A DNA stretch of 64,000 bases from contig NC_044277.2 in assembly GCF_004027225.2 (NCBI RefSeq), forward strand, positions 97,399,552 through 97,463,551, read 5' to 3'. Shown piece after piece: positions 25,656 through 37,862 of the stretch. A model generated the notes under the pieces. That model was not told where the DNA came from and did not search any database. It saw nothing but the letters and a program-made list of their open reading frames with translations. The position numbers were made by a program, and so were the translations under genes. Each line of letters starts with the position of its first letter. The first letter of the stretch is position 1. This stretch comes from Strigops habroptila (lineage: Eukaryota; Chordata; Aves; Psittaciformes; Psittacidae).

Positions 25656-26907
25656 TATTTTCTTGAAGAATTTCACTGACTTTTTATACCTCAGATATTT
25701 AAAATTTTTAAATCCACTCTTGGATGTCCGTGGGGGCGAGGGACACCGTGCTTTGAAAGTCCTAGTCCTACCTTGCAGAGTGACAGAAGCTTGCACATTA
25801 GCTGCTCTTCTGTGTTTATGGTGTCCTGAACCCTCTTTGGCTGTTTGCCTCAATCCAGGCTGTAAGTTGGCATCCCCTACAATGTGTCCGAGGAACTGGC
25901 CCATCATCTCAGCTGGTCCGTGGGTTATTCCTGGGCCTCTTGCTCCACCATGGAGTCACCATACACCCAAGAGATACCTTGCAGCACATGCCTTGAGTTT
26001 AGGGCTCGCATGTTGCCAACTGTTCATGCACAGCATCTGTAATCCTGCTCTTCTTCAGAACTTCTGGGTTGCATGTCTGGAATCTGATGTGTCTTTCGTA
26101 ATGTTTTCTCATTCTTCTCCACCCACATCTCCAGAGGTTTAGGGGAGACCTGTGTCCCTGTCCAAGAGACTACTTCAGTTGCTCTGGAAGAGGAGGACTC
26201 CCAAAGCTGTCTTCCTTGAAAACCAAAGCCCTTACTCCCCTCAGGGTGGCAATTCGTGCCTCCATATATCCACGTTTAAGAGGCTTGAGTGTTAAGGTCA
26301 GCACTGACCTTTGCTGAACGAATCCTTATGCTGGTTCCTTGCTGCTGCTTTAGCTCTTCAGTTTCAGAAGCATGGTGCACTTATTTTGACCCTGGGTTAA
26401 TCTGGAGCACGGTCAGTCTTCTTGACATGTGAAACTGTCATGTCTGAGATGCTGCTCTAGCCTCTCCCTCTACCCCACTGTAAAAGTTATAATGTGCATT
26501 TGAACTGGAGCATTCCCTGAATCAGTACATAGCTGTTTAAATTTGGTAACAGCCCTTTCAGGGGAAATAGGTTTTTCCTGCTCAGAATGAAGGATGACAG
26601 TGCTCTGGGTCACAGCTCAAAAGTGCAGTGTCACTGGCTTGTGGTGACAGGATGAGGGACACGCTCTTCCTGCTCAGGGTTGTAGTCTGCCACAAAACCT
26701 CTCCAGGGCTTCCTTCCTTGTACAGCATTGTAGCACCGCACTGCGCTGGCGGCTTCCAGATTGCTCTAGAAGTCAGGAGGCTTTTGTAGGACATCAAAGC
26801 AACACAACTTGGTGTGAGATTTTCTGGAAAGGCAGGTGATACTTATTTTAAACAAAATATTTTTTACTTGTGATCACTCTCTCTCATCACCTTCCATTTC
26901 ATCCTTC

Positions 26908-27225
26908 CAGTGCCTAAAGAGGCCTGGAGAGGGGCTTTTGACAAGGGCAGGTAGGGACAGGACAAGGGGGAATGGTTTTAAACTGACAGAGGGGAGATTT
27001 GGATGAGGTGTGAGGCAGAAGTTCTTCCCTGTGAGGGTGGTGAGGCCCTGGCACAGGTTGTCCTGAGAAGCTGTGGCTGCCCCATCCCTGGCAGTGTTGA
27101 AGGCCAGGTTGGACGGGGCTTGGAGCAGCGTGCTCTAGTGGAAGGTGTCCCTGCCCATGGCAAGGGGTTGGAACTGGCTGAGCTTCAAGGTCCCTTCCAA
27201 CCCAAACTATTTCAGGATTCTACAA
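26908..27225 (+). mobile_element. CR1 LINE 3' fragment
   Basis: From CCAGTGCCTAAAGAGGCCTG to CCAACCCAAACTATTTCAGG and ATTCTAC. Confidence 0.93.
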
Positions 27226-28851
27226 TCACTCACAGACCTGTGTATTCAGGAGCATGGGATCTCTGTGCTCAGGAGCTCTGGCTGGGCTGGCAGCATGGAG
27301 AGTGAGACTCCACCTCGCATCTCCTGGGCTCTCCTCCAGTACCGGCAGACGGGGTTTTGGACAGGCCTTGTATGCCTACCATAAGGAGCTGGCAGTTCTC
27401 ACGCTGTGAGTCTTTTGCCTCAGAATTTGGCTATTCCAACTTGAATTTTAGGAAAGGCTGCCTGGTCAAGATGTTCAGATACTTTCTTGTACATTTGAGG
27501 AGAGGTTGGATCCGTGGCCAGGGAATGGGGGTGTGATTTAGCTGAATCAGTCTCGGTGTTATTCCTTTAGGGTTTCTATACGTAGAGGTACTCTTTTATG
27601 TTGCCTGCATCTTGTGTTGGGCCTGTTGAACAGGCTCATGGGGTTTTTTTGCATGGCTTTGGGTTGAAGTACTCACTATTGAGGACAGGCCTTCAGCTTC
27701 AGTAGAAGGCCTTCAGCTTTAGGAAGGAACCCCAAGTGAAACAGTAAAACTGTCTTAGTTGTATTGCTTGTCTCTCCAAAATCTCAGTTAAGAGAACACA
27801 AATAAAAAACCTAAGAATAGCAAAAAGTAAAAGTATTCAACCATGCTTCAAGTGCTTGTTTTTAAAACACCTGGAAACACAGGGAGTATTCCTCATCTTC
27901 CTGCAGAAAAAGTGTCATTCTCTTAATTCACTGAACAGTTGCCCATAAAGCATTACTCTGGGCAGGTAAAAGAAGCCTCCTGGGTAGAGCTATTTTGTTT
28001 ATACGTGCCTATGGCAACGCTGTGGAAATAAGTCTTTAGAGACTCTTTTGTTTAAAAACAAGATGTCAAGTGCCTTTGTTATTAAAAAATGTCAAGATAA
28101 AGGAATCTGAAGTGTATCTGGTGGAAGATGTCCTGCACAGCAGTCTGGAGCATTGTCAGCTATCTGTGAGACTTCTCTAATAACCTCTGAGATGTGCTAA
28201 CATCAGGAGTGAGATTACTCACTTCCGAGCATCTGACATTCCCAGTGGGAAGCTGGAGCATGAGGACAAACGTTGCTTGTAGAGCAATTAGAGCTGAGGG
28301 TGGGAGGTGTGCTTCCCATGCATCTCTCTGGTTCTTCTTCCAATTTATCATGAAGGAGTCACTGCTGAAGAGATGTCTCTCTAGGAGGAATAAATAAGGG
28401 AAAAAAAGCCATACAATAAACAATTTCATCTTGCAGATTTATTTTTTTTTAAGGCAAAATGTGAACTTGTGTTGAACTTTAAAGTTACTGACTTTACATC
28501 TTTTAAGTTGGGAGATACTGGTTCTGACAGTTGTACACACAGAACTTTTTTAGCATTCTGGATTATATAACAGCATGGAATTTTAGAAGGAAAGCAATAA
28601 AATGCTTCTTGAATTGTCAGCACCATCCTAAATGCCCTGTGTTTTCTTGAGGACCTGTAACTTATTCCTGATTTTCTTCTTCCCATCGAACTCAGTGGAG
28701 GATTTGAATTTGCTTCTTATTGCAGCAAATGACAGTATTTTGAGTAATCTCAGCCAGATTTGATTTCGGCACTAGTTCGTGGTAGCTAAGCATTTGTCTT
28801 CTGCAGGGACAGAAATATTTTTCTCTAAAAGCAACATCTGAAGTGCCTGCA

Positions 28852-29100
28852 AAGGCTTAGGAGGCTGGAAAGGACCTCCAATGCCTTGAGTCCAACACCC
28901 TTGCTCAAAGCAGGGAAACCAGAGGCGGCACCTGAGGCTCAGTCCAGTTGTGTATTGAGTTATCTCCAAGGATGGAGACTCTATAACCTCTATAGGCAAC
29001 TTGTCCAGTGTTCAAGTTACCTCAGATTTTTACTATGTAAAAAAAGTAAGTTTAAATGGAGTTGTCTGTATTTCAGTTTGACAAGAGGAAAGTCACTGGG
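28852..29100 (-). mobile_element. CR1-like LINE 3' fragment, older subfamily
   Basis: GAGGCTGGAAAGGACCTCCA, GCTCAAAGCAGGG, CTCCAAGGATGGAGACTCTA and AGGCAACTTGTCCAGTGTTC follow the order seen in reverse-oriented CR1 of a third, older subfamily. Diverged; the right boundary is uncertain. Confidence 0.7.
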
Positions 29101-29686
29101 CAGAATGTAACCAGTTTGACAGCTCTAGTCTGGATAAATTCTCCATCAAGGCTGCCAGCTTTGTGCTTTATATACTTAAGGCAAAAACTTCTTTTAATCT
29201 TGCGCTCTTCTCCTGGATAAAAGTGTATGAACTTTGGTGGGTTGGTCACAGCCATTTCCATGTAGTCATTTGTATATCCCTTGGATTTTGGGTATTAGTG
29301 GAGCTTGTCTGAAAAACTTATTTACAGTGATTTTAAGACTTTTCACTCTGAACTGAACTAGACAATATTCTGTGAAATAATGAAGTTGATTATAAAATAT
29401 TAAGGAGATAGTCCTGCAAGGTACTTTCAGTTGACTCTGAAGCCAGCATGCACACAGGGAGTGGTGAGCATCTTTGGAGAGGTTCTGTGTAACCTTAAAG
29501 GTGAGGCTTTTGTATCCATTTCCCCAAGTAGTGCATCAAAGTCCTGAGCAAGGGAAAGATGAGAACCCAGAATGTCTTGGCTGCTGGTTGGGTTTTTCAT
29601 CTGATGTTCCTCACGTCATCCCATCCTTTCTGATATGCTGGATTAGCATATTGAAGGTAGTACCTCTGTGTGTGTGCAAATTAAAA

Positions 29687-29900
29687 AATCATAGAGTCAC
29701 AGAATGGTTTGGGTTGGAAGGGTCCTTAAAGACCATCTAGTTCCAACCCCCAGCCATGGGCAGGGGCGCCTTCCACTAGACCAGGTTGCTCTAAGCCCCA
29801 TCCAACCTGCCCCTTGAGCTTCTTGGGGCAACCTGTGCCAGGGCCTCACCTCCCTCACAGGGAAGAACTTCTTCCTAACGTCTGTCTAAATCAGAGAGGA
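29687..29900 (-). mobile_element. CR1 LINE 3' fragment with internal deletion
   Basis: Starts with TCATAGAGTCACAGAATGGT. The usual block around GAACACTGCCAGGGATGGGG is missing between CCAACCTGCC and CTTCTTGGGGC, an internal deletion of a few tens of bases compared with the sister copies. Confidence 0.9.
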
Positions 29901-31754
29901 TGTGCAGGGCAATGCTTCATGAACCTGTATGGTAGGACTCGGAGGTTGCTCCTGTTAGAAACTGTCCATAGGAGCCTGCTGAGTGCACCTGTGCAGAGCA
30001 GAGCCTCACACAGGGACTAAGTGCTACCAGACCAGCTCAAAATCTCACAGAGAATATAAAAAATGGCATGTTACTGAACCCCAGCCTGCGAACAGCATTT
30101 CTTAACATTCGTTTTAAAGGTAGTACTGGACCATACCTTGCAGAGGTGGTGTCTCCTTTGCGATTGCAGAGAATTTATTGTAGGGAATGGCTGGTAACAC
30201 TGTAGTCCGAGGTGGTGATTTCAGCAAGAGAAACTTGGCAGCCACTTCAGATACTGAACCAATGCAGCAATCTGGGCAAATTAGCTTTAAGATCAGCCTC
30301 AGGAAGAAGCTCTTAAGCTTCTCTTTTTCTGTTTGCTTGGCTTGGTGCTGGCAGGGACATCTATGGCTGCAGACTCATTAGTTTTGAAGACACTTAACCT
30401 CTAGCTAGAGATCTGGTCGGTGACCTATCAAGATTAGCATCTCCTGCAGTAAAAAGGCTTTATCGTGGTAATCCTCTGCTAACAGTGCTCCTGGCTGGAC
30501 ATTCACTGTGTGATGTCCTGCATGTTAGTGTTTCTTTTTCTTCTGGAGATCTGAGCACAGTAGGCAGCCCATGTGCGGAGTGCCTGTGTTGAAGGTGGCA
30601 AGAAGTGCTGGTTTGAATGGATTGGCTTGTGTGACTGTGCTGATCTTTGCAGAGCAGATGATAAATCAAATAAATCAACGCTGTCAGCAGCCCTACTAAA
30701 TGTTTTGCGCTCTTTCTCTGGAACTTGCTGTGGGATCAGTTCAGGGAAGGAGCTACTTGCATGGGATCCGTATTTTTACTTTCAGAAGCAAGTTTGCTGT
30801 GTAAGTATATTATTAACTGTATTTTTTTTGCTTTAAGCAAGATTTTGGAAGCTATGGTCCTACATTAGTTTATATTATCAAGTCATAAACAGACTTTAAA
30901 TTATCAGCAAGCTTTAGTATCTGCTAAAATTACAGGTTTGTGGGATCTGTCAGATTTACGTTTCGTGTTGAGTGCATAATCTGGTGCATATATATTAATA
31001 GACACTTTCAGGATTGATCATCCTAAGAGTTTGGGTACTCATTTTTGTTTGTTTTTATGTCTTTCATTTGTAGATCACATGCAGACAGTGTATTTTAGGA
31101 GCCTGCAGAACTGGGTTTGGAATGGAAAATTCCTTTTTTCTGCAGTCCTTGGGACCCCGGGTCTGAGATTGTTTCTTGTGTTCCACCAGGCTTGCTTGGA
31201 TGAGAAGGAACTGAATATTGGGATGGGGTGGGGATGATAAATAAGCTGGAAGCATCCACTTTATGGCTGTATGGCAAGTCATGTTGAAAAACACTTTGAC
31301 CAGGAATAGCAGGGGAGTTAGTGCTAACGTGTTTGTTGATACAGCAATCTTTGTTCTCCGCTTGCATTGTCACTGGCACTTGGATAGCGAAGCTCAGCCT
31401 CAGCATGTTGCAGGCAGGGGGTGAGCAGCTGCCCTGGGCTCAGAAGCCTCGTGCCTGCTCCTGGCCTGGCCACTGGCCTCTTGGCTGCCTCCAGCACCCA
31501 ACTGGAGTCCTCCTGACATCTCTTTTTCTGCTGGAAAGCAGTGGTGGTTTGGGCTTGTTTTTTTAATTAGTATCTGTTATGAAAATATTGTATGAAAAAC
31601 ATGCAAGTCTTTAGTTTCTATTTCTAATGATTTGGCAGAGGCAATTCACAACTGCTTTTGAATAGTCTTTCCTCTCTTTGGCTTTGGGGGCTTTTGCTAG
31701 AACTAAGGGTTTGCAAATACCAAAACCCAACAGGAGTTTGATTTCATCAAACAG

Positions 31755-31972
31755 CTTCTCTGGGCAACCTGTGCCAGGGCCTCACCACCCTCACAGGGAA
31801 GAAATTCTTCCTCAGATCTCATCTAATCTCCTCTCTGTCAGTTTAAAGCCATTCCCCCTTGTCCTGTCTCTACTTGCCCCTGTCAAAAGTCCCTCTCCAG
31901 CTTTCTTGTTGGCCCCTTTAGGCACTGGAAGCTGCTCTAAGGTCTCCTAGGAGCCTTCTCGAGGCTGAACAA
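31755..31972 (-). mobile_element. CR1 LINE internal fragment lacking its 3' tail
   Basis: Begins inside the element at CAGCTTCTCTGGGCAACCTG and ends at GAGGCTGAAC. The 3' terminus that CR1 copies normally keep is absent, so it was removed after insertion. Confidence 0.9.
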
Positions 31973-33232
31973 TGTTTCTTGTTACTTAAATAATATCTCT
32001 TGACACATGTAGTGGCACTTTATCTTTAAAGTGCTTTGCAAATCTAAATGATCATTCTCTGTCTTTAACTAGAGTATTCCCTGCTTAAATCATCAGCCTT
32101 TAAGCTACCCTCAGACTCTAGGATCAGCCAGCATTGCCTAGGCTGGTTGTTCTTCTGAATGCAAGGGGGTTATTGCCTTCATGTGTCACCTTTGCTGCTT
32201 GCTTCCTGCACACCCTTGTACCTCCTCCTTTGCAAAAAGGAAGCAGAGCTGTTGTAAAGCTTGGCCTGGGAAGCTTCTGTATCCTCTCTGCTGAAGTCAA
32301 CCATGTCAAATGCGGGCATTTAGCAGAGTAATGGCTAAAAGTCACTGGCAGAAAAGCGGCATCCGCTTGCCAGATTGGCACCGCTTTAGGATGCTTGGCG
32401 CATCTGCAGGGCTGTAGCACGAGAGGTAGGAATAACTCGTCTGATGCTCAGAAATGGGGTTTATTTAGAAGGGGTTCTTCAGTGCTTTCTCTGTGGTGTT
32501 TACACAGAAGCGAAGTAGTAGAAGATATTATTTTACTAGAATAATACTCTTGAGGGTGAGAGAATCGGAAATCAGATTGCAGGTATGGGTAAAAAATAAA
32601 CTCATTTATTTCTATTTGGTTGGACCAGAATCTGGATACGAACTCAGGAACTTCTGTTAAAGTATAGTATCACTTCCCATAGTGCCCATCTTGTTGTGGT
32701 GTGTCCGTACCCAAACTGCAGCTGGTAGGCAGCGTTCTCTGTATTTTGAATTTCAGTAGGAAAAAAACATGTTTCCAGTGTGTTACTCGTTCTGTTGTTC
32801 CTTGTAGGACACCCAAGTTCAAACGCTGGTGCCACAAGCAATGTTGTGAATCGTCTATCTCGTTTCCCTTTGAAGATTCAGTTCTTTTTTGCTCACTGCA
32901 TCCACAGCACAGCATGTCGGCTTCAACATTTTTTTAGTCCACTCGGAAATGGGGCAAACTGGGGACATCCCTGTTCAGCTCAGATTAGGAGCTGGAAACA
33001 CCTCCACTTGCATGGGGCTAGGGATGGAGCAGGAGGATGAGCTGTTGGCTGCCTGTTGTCAGCTCAGGGAAGGCGGTTGAGAGGCCTTGCCCAGTTGAGA
33101 GGCCAGTGTGGGCAAGGAGAGCCTACGTCCTGCCACCTGCCAAGGCAATTAAGCTGATGTTAACTGAGAACTTCTGACACCATCTCTGCCTCCCTCTGAA
33201 TTTAAGTAGAGAAACACTCACCTAGTTCCCTT

Positions 33233-33545
33233 GTAGAATCCTAGAATCCCAGGTGGGAAGGGACCTCAAGGATCATCTGGTCCAACCTTTCTAGACAAAG
33301 CATGTGCTAGACTAGATGGCCCAGCACTGTATCCAGCCCAGTCTAACGGTGTCCAACGTTGGGGAGTCCACCACTTCCATGGGGAGATTATGCCAGTGTC
33401 TGGTTGTTCTTATTGTGAAAACTTTTCCTCTTGTGTCCAACCAGAATCTCCCTGGGAGTAACTTGTGCCCATTGCCCCACATCTTTTCCATGGGACTCCT
33501 TGTAAAAAGGGAGTCTCCGTCATCTTTGTAGCCACCCTTTAAATA
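33233..33545 (-). mobile_element. CR1 LINE 3' fragment, second subfamily
   Basis: TAGAATCCTAGAATCCCAGG, CTAGACTAGATGGCCCAGCA and CCACTTCCATGGGGAGATTA. Same subfamily as 38648-38973 but opposite orientation. Its inner end coincides with the palindrome at 33533-33567. Confidence 0.88.
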
Positions 33546-33567
33546 CTGGGTCAGTATTTAAAGGGTG
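33533..33567. repeat. Perfect 16-bp inverted repeat, 3-nt loop
   Basis: CACCCTTTAAATACTG (33533-33548), GGT, then its exact complement (33552-33567). The left arm belongs to the CR1 copy ending here; the right arm repeats the same CR1 end inverted, since CAGTATTTAAAGGGTG also occurs at the 5' limit of the copy at 38648. Confidence 0.9.
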
Positions 33568-34559
33568 TTCCCTGTACCTTCTGCTACGCTGCAGTTCATG
33601 TAAATGCCTCCATGGGAGTTAAAGCTCATTAATTCTTCTGCCTTTCCTGGGGATTATCTGTGAAGTCCCTGTTAAAGTGTACTGCTGGTGATGACTCAAA
33701 ATAGGAGTATTCAGACTGTCACATGCCCCTGACCTTGTGAAGTTTTAGACCCCAGGGACACTGTATGGCATTAAGCTCCAGGCTCTAATTATGACAAATA
33801 GTATTTATGTAATAATTGGAGGTTTTCATTTGTTTCTAACTTCATTGAATCCCATTCTGTTCTTCTAAGAACAAAATCTCTGATCAGGTTGCTGTAACCA
33901 CCTATTGATTTGTTCATTATTTTGTTTCATTATTTTGTGATGTAAAACAAAAAAAAAAAACCAAATCGCACTGCAGAAAACCCATCTTTCTTCTTTCTCA
34001 ATCACTTTATTATTAAAATTCTTACAGTCTCTCTGTGAATCTCTGTTCCACCTTGCTGTGAATTCTCTGCGTGCGACTAGCTGGTACCTCAGCCCCCTGG
34101 AAGAGGCAGTGGTTGTTGCCTTTAGATACCAGCATTCTGTTCCTTCTGTGCATTAGCACTGGTTTTGCTTTTATTAACTGCAGTATTGCACTGAATTAAG
34201 GGTCTTCTTCAGGGATATCTTCTGAGGCACACCATCAATTTCCTTTCCTGAGCTCCAGTCTTGTGAGTAGTATTGTTAGCCTAAGTGAAGGTAAAAATAT
34301 TAAAAACATGGAGATGTATTGGCAAGAGAGTGTAGCATATTGTGTTAGGGGATGAGAGGAGGAGTTAGTGTAATTTTTTTTTTTCTGCATTTCTTTCCAG
34401 AAGGAACTGGAAATCAGTTTGAAAGTAGAATGTTGTCAACTGGAGACCTGAATTTGTCAACTCTTCTGTCTCGTTAAAATGAAAATTAGTCATTAGTCTG
34501 TGTATTTGTTTGAGCCTTTCCACTATGTTTGTTGTATTTAAAAACTTCAGGACTTACGT

Positions 34560-34728
34560 TGCCCCAAGAAGCTGTGGCTGCCCCATCCCTGGCAGTGTTC
34601 AAGGCCAGGCTGGATGGGGCTTGGAGCAACCTGCTCTAGTGGAAGGTGTCCCTGCCTGTGGCAGGGGGTTGGAACTGGATGAGCTTTAAGGTCCCTTCCA
34701 ACCCAAACCATTCCATGATTGTTTCTAT
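34560..34728 (+). mobile_element. CR1 LINE 3' fragment
   Basis: The last ~170 nt from GCCCCAAGAAGCTGTGGCTG to CCAACCCAAACCATTCCATG. Confidence 0.92.
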
Positions 34729-35089
34729 GTTTTTGTTTCTTTTGTACAACTGCAGGATCTGGAAATGTCTTTGAAAGCTGAAAGGACCAGGCTTTTTACA
34801 GTAACAGCTGAGACTACAAGGGAGCTACAATAGAGTAGACAGTGTTGACCCAGCTGAAGTTCAGGAATTTCTTGAGTGTTAATTTCAAGTGTAAATCAAA
34901 CCTCACAAGCATTAGCTTAGTTATAGCTTAGCTTTCATATGCTGTATGTACTGATACAGCTCTTATTTACAAGAACTGGATTTATTCCTTAGTGTTTTTT
35001 CCCATCCTGGCCATTATCATTAACTGCTACTTTTGTTTCTCTTGTTGAAACAACCACTTGTTGAAGTGGTTTAAGGCTGAAGTCTTTAA

Positions 35090-35150
35090 AATAGAATTGT
35101 AGAATGGTTTGTGTTGGAAGGAACCTTAAAGCCCATCAAGTTCCAACTAA
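35090..35150 (-). mobile_element. CR1 3' tail fragment
   Basis: TAGAATTGTAGAATGGTTTG, TTGGAAGGAACCTTAAAGCC and AAGTTCCAAC. About 60 nt, followed by an A-rich stretch. Confidence 0.8.
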
Positions 35151-35277
35151 AAAAAAATCAAAACCAGCCACAGAACGTGAGGAAGAGGAGAGCCCATGGT
35201 GTGTCTTAGTGTTGCTCCTGGAGAGTGTCTCTGCTCACAACTGAGCTTTCTTTGCTTTGATTTTCTAAACATCTTCT

Positions 35278-35321
35278 AACTGCTTGTAAGGACTTCAGGA
35301 ACTGCTTGTAAGGACTTCAGG
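35278..35321. repeat. 22-bp direct tandem duplication
   Basis: AACTGCTTGTAAGGACTTCA plus GG occurs twice in a row without mismatch. Confidence 0.95.
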
Positions 35322-36312
35322 AAACAGCCGATCTGCATATTTTCAATGTTTTTTTGTGACAAACCTTATTTAAATACTTTTAGGTAGACTAATTTCTTCT
35401 TTATTTTCACCCATTTTTCTGTGGGACATTTGTAGGCTGTGCAAGGTGCCTTCCAAGGCTGCAGTAATAAAATACTTCACTCAAATCATCAGCATCTCAA
35501 ATTGCTGAAGGCTGTTATTCTCAGCGCAGTTGTTTTTAACATGGGAGAGCAAAAAAGATGAAAGTTTTCCTTGGTTGGATATAAACCATCAGGCTTTGAT
35601 GTTTTGATGTGTTTAGAGAACTGTCTTTAGTGTAAACTGGAGGAAGATTAGGCTCAAGTGTGAAATATAAGATATAAAAATAAAGGCCTCTGAGGTATTT
35701 AGAGAAAAATTAACTCACTTAAAATGATTTGTCTTCCTAGTAAAATAAGAGCGAACCATCCTATGGGTACTGTGTGTCTGTGGTGGTACTAATGTTTTTG
35801 TAACTCTGGTCAGATTTGGTACTGACGAGTCAATGCCTGGGCAGGAGAGGAAGGGGCTTTAGTTTCCCTCCTCCCCGCTGTGACCTGATGAGCAAGTTGC
35901 TGTCAGCATTTTTATACTGACAGACCTGAAAGCTTTGCTCAACCTTTCAAGTTCAGCGCCTTGGGGTTGTTCCAGCTCTTACGTTAATTAAAAATCTACC
36001 TAACGATGAGTGTGAGGAACTAGCATGAATAGTCCAACATCTGAAAACCGGACAGTGCTCTGACGTGTGAGTCCATTCTTGATCTTACATGTGTATCAAG
36101 ATGCAGAAATTCCCATTATTTTCCTTCTTATATGTGAAGAGTTGGATCAAAGCAATAAAAAATGAATATTCATGTTCTCCGTTTTGGTTAACATGTTCAT
36201 GTTGTCTGTTGGCCTCTGGCTTAAACTGCAACAATGTCATATCATGCAATAACCTATTTTAAATGTTTTAATGTTTCTCTTATCACTGTGTCATTTTCTT
36301 CTCTGATTTCAG

Positions 36313-36443
36313 TATTCCCAGGAGAAAACATGGATGAAAAGCTGTCTTACAAAGAATTTCTCGATCGCAATGAGTCCTGGACAATGGATGACAGAGATCT
36401 GTGCTTGAATCACAGCCAGTATTCAAACCCATGGAGATGACTG
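36313..36443 (+). CDS. MAP4: MAP4 exon, 131 nt, frame-broken or poison exon
   Basis: The acceptor CTGATTTCAG and donor ATGACTG|GTATGA flank 131 nt. Entered in phase 1 it codes for VFPGENMDEKLSYKEFLDR, then NESWTMDDRDLCLNHSQYSN and PWR, followed by TGA at 36438-36440, before the donor. The E-K-x-x-Y-K/Q-E core and the W that follows match the same stretch of vertebrate MAP4 as I remember it. A 132-nt exon would read through and leave in phase 1, which the next exon requires, so one base seems to be missing before or at 36440. Alternatively it is a real premature-stop exon: the exon before and the exon after join in frame if it is skipped. Confidence 0.75.
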
Positions 36444-37627
36444 GTATGACTTTTTACTCTTAACCCTGTAGCATCAGTTACTTTGAGTTGTGTGACATGA
36501 CAGAGTCCTAGTCTCCATCCCTAAGGGTGGTTTGTTCTCTTGCCTTGTACTCACGCTTTGTTCTTTAAGATGTGTTGCTCAGTTTTCCTAACACACTTAA
36601 CACCAGGGTGAACTTCACACATCAAGTGCCTAACTTGCCCTAGAGTGTAGTCTAGCTGGTTAAAAAATGGAGTTGCTAGTCCAGCATGTTGGAGGCACAT
36701 AGTGCGGGTGAGCAGGTTTCCCCTGTCTTGGCTCACATGGGGTGATAGCTGGTTTTGGTTGACTCCCACAGTTTAACCACTCTGGAGTACTGTGGCTTTC
36801 AGTGCAAACCTCACAAGAATTGTTGACAGCCAAAAGCCGGTCCTTCCCTGGCTCTCAGCAGTGCTGGTTCCAGTTGTCACGTAGCTGTGCCTGCAATGCA
36901 GGTCGGTTTGTTCCAGAGGCAGCCTGGTAGCTGCTGACTCTCTTGAAAATTAAATGAACCTTAGTGTAACTTGCCCCTGCAAAAAAGATACCCTTTCACC
37001 CAACAACTTTCACCCAGTTTCCTCTCAATTTTGAACAAGCTTATGGAAAATTCCTTGCTAGCTCCTGGAGGGTATGCGAAAAGCGTGTGCTGCCCATCAT
37101 GCTAACAGGCAACAGTCCTGGGAAAAGGTACTGGCTGAAACTGGATAACAGTTTCTGAATACATATTTTTGAGCACGTAGACCTGCTTACTAAATTATTT
37201 TCTTGCTATCCGGAATCTCATATTCACTAAGAGATTCAGTGGAGAAATTATATACTGTTACAAGGGTAAGAAATGGTTCATGGAACAAACTGGAAACAAA
37301 GAGCCACTAGTTTCTAAAACACAGTTATTGGGCTTTTCCTTCCCATTGTTGTGTTAGATGAATTATGGGATGTTGACGGCTCAATAGCCAGATGACAAAC
37401 TCATTGATTAGGAGCAATTTATATACCTAGCCCATCACTCAGTATTCTTTTGGCCTGAATAATATGAATCTGTCGGTTATCTATTGCCATGAACCACATT
37501 TCCTTAGTTTTTCATGGACTTTGGGAGTATCTTGCTCACCAGGAAGTATACCATGTATACTTCGGTGTGAAAGGATTCTTCCATTCTGCTCTTCCTAGTT
37601 CTGTATGACAAGAGATTCTACTTAAAG

Positions 37628-37862
37628 GGTGGTCAATGAGATATCAAGAAGCAGTTCTTCCCTGTGAGGGTGGTGAGGCCCTGGCACAGGTTGCCCAGAG
37701 AAGCTGTGGCTGCCCCCATTCCTGCAGTGTTCAAGGCCAGGTCGGACCGGGGCTTGGAGCAACCTGCTCTGGTGGAAGGTGTTCCCTGCCCATGGCAGGG
37801 GTTGGAACAGGATGGTCCTTAAGGTCACTTCCAACCCAAACCATTCTGTGATTCTAGGATTT
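37628..37862 (+). mobile_element. CR1 LINE 3' fragment
   Basis: From GAAGCAGTTCTTCCCTGTGA to CCAACCCAAACCATTCTGTG and ATTCTAGGAT. The tail is well kept. Confidence 0.93.

Larger units (their letters stand above)
1661..36312 (+). other. MAP4: MAP4 large intron (34.6 kb)
   Basis: The donor GTATGT at 1661 pairs with the acceptor CTGATTTCAG at 36303-36312. No further convincing exon was found inside. The intron contains CR1 fragments (listed separately), a GT microsatellite at 9583-9635, several homopolymer runs, AC-rich and T-rich tracts, an AT-rich double palindrome near 23305-23375, and the unexplained open segment at 6931-7148. Stretches such as 17000-20150, 21000-24250 and 27250-28850 show nothing I can name. 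Many open frames over 60 codons occur, but they lack splice sites in usable phase or are CR1-derived. Confidence 0.7.

Noticed and set aside
25663..26142. 159-codon open frame on the + strand
   Set aside because: No matching splice sites in phase, no recognisable motif, and a Cys/Leu/Pro composition typical of chance frames in GC-richer intron.
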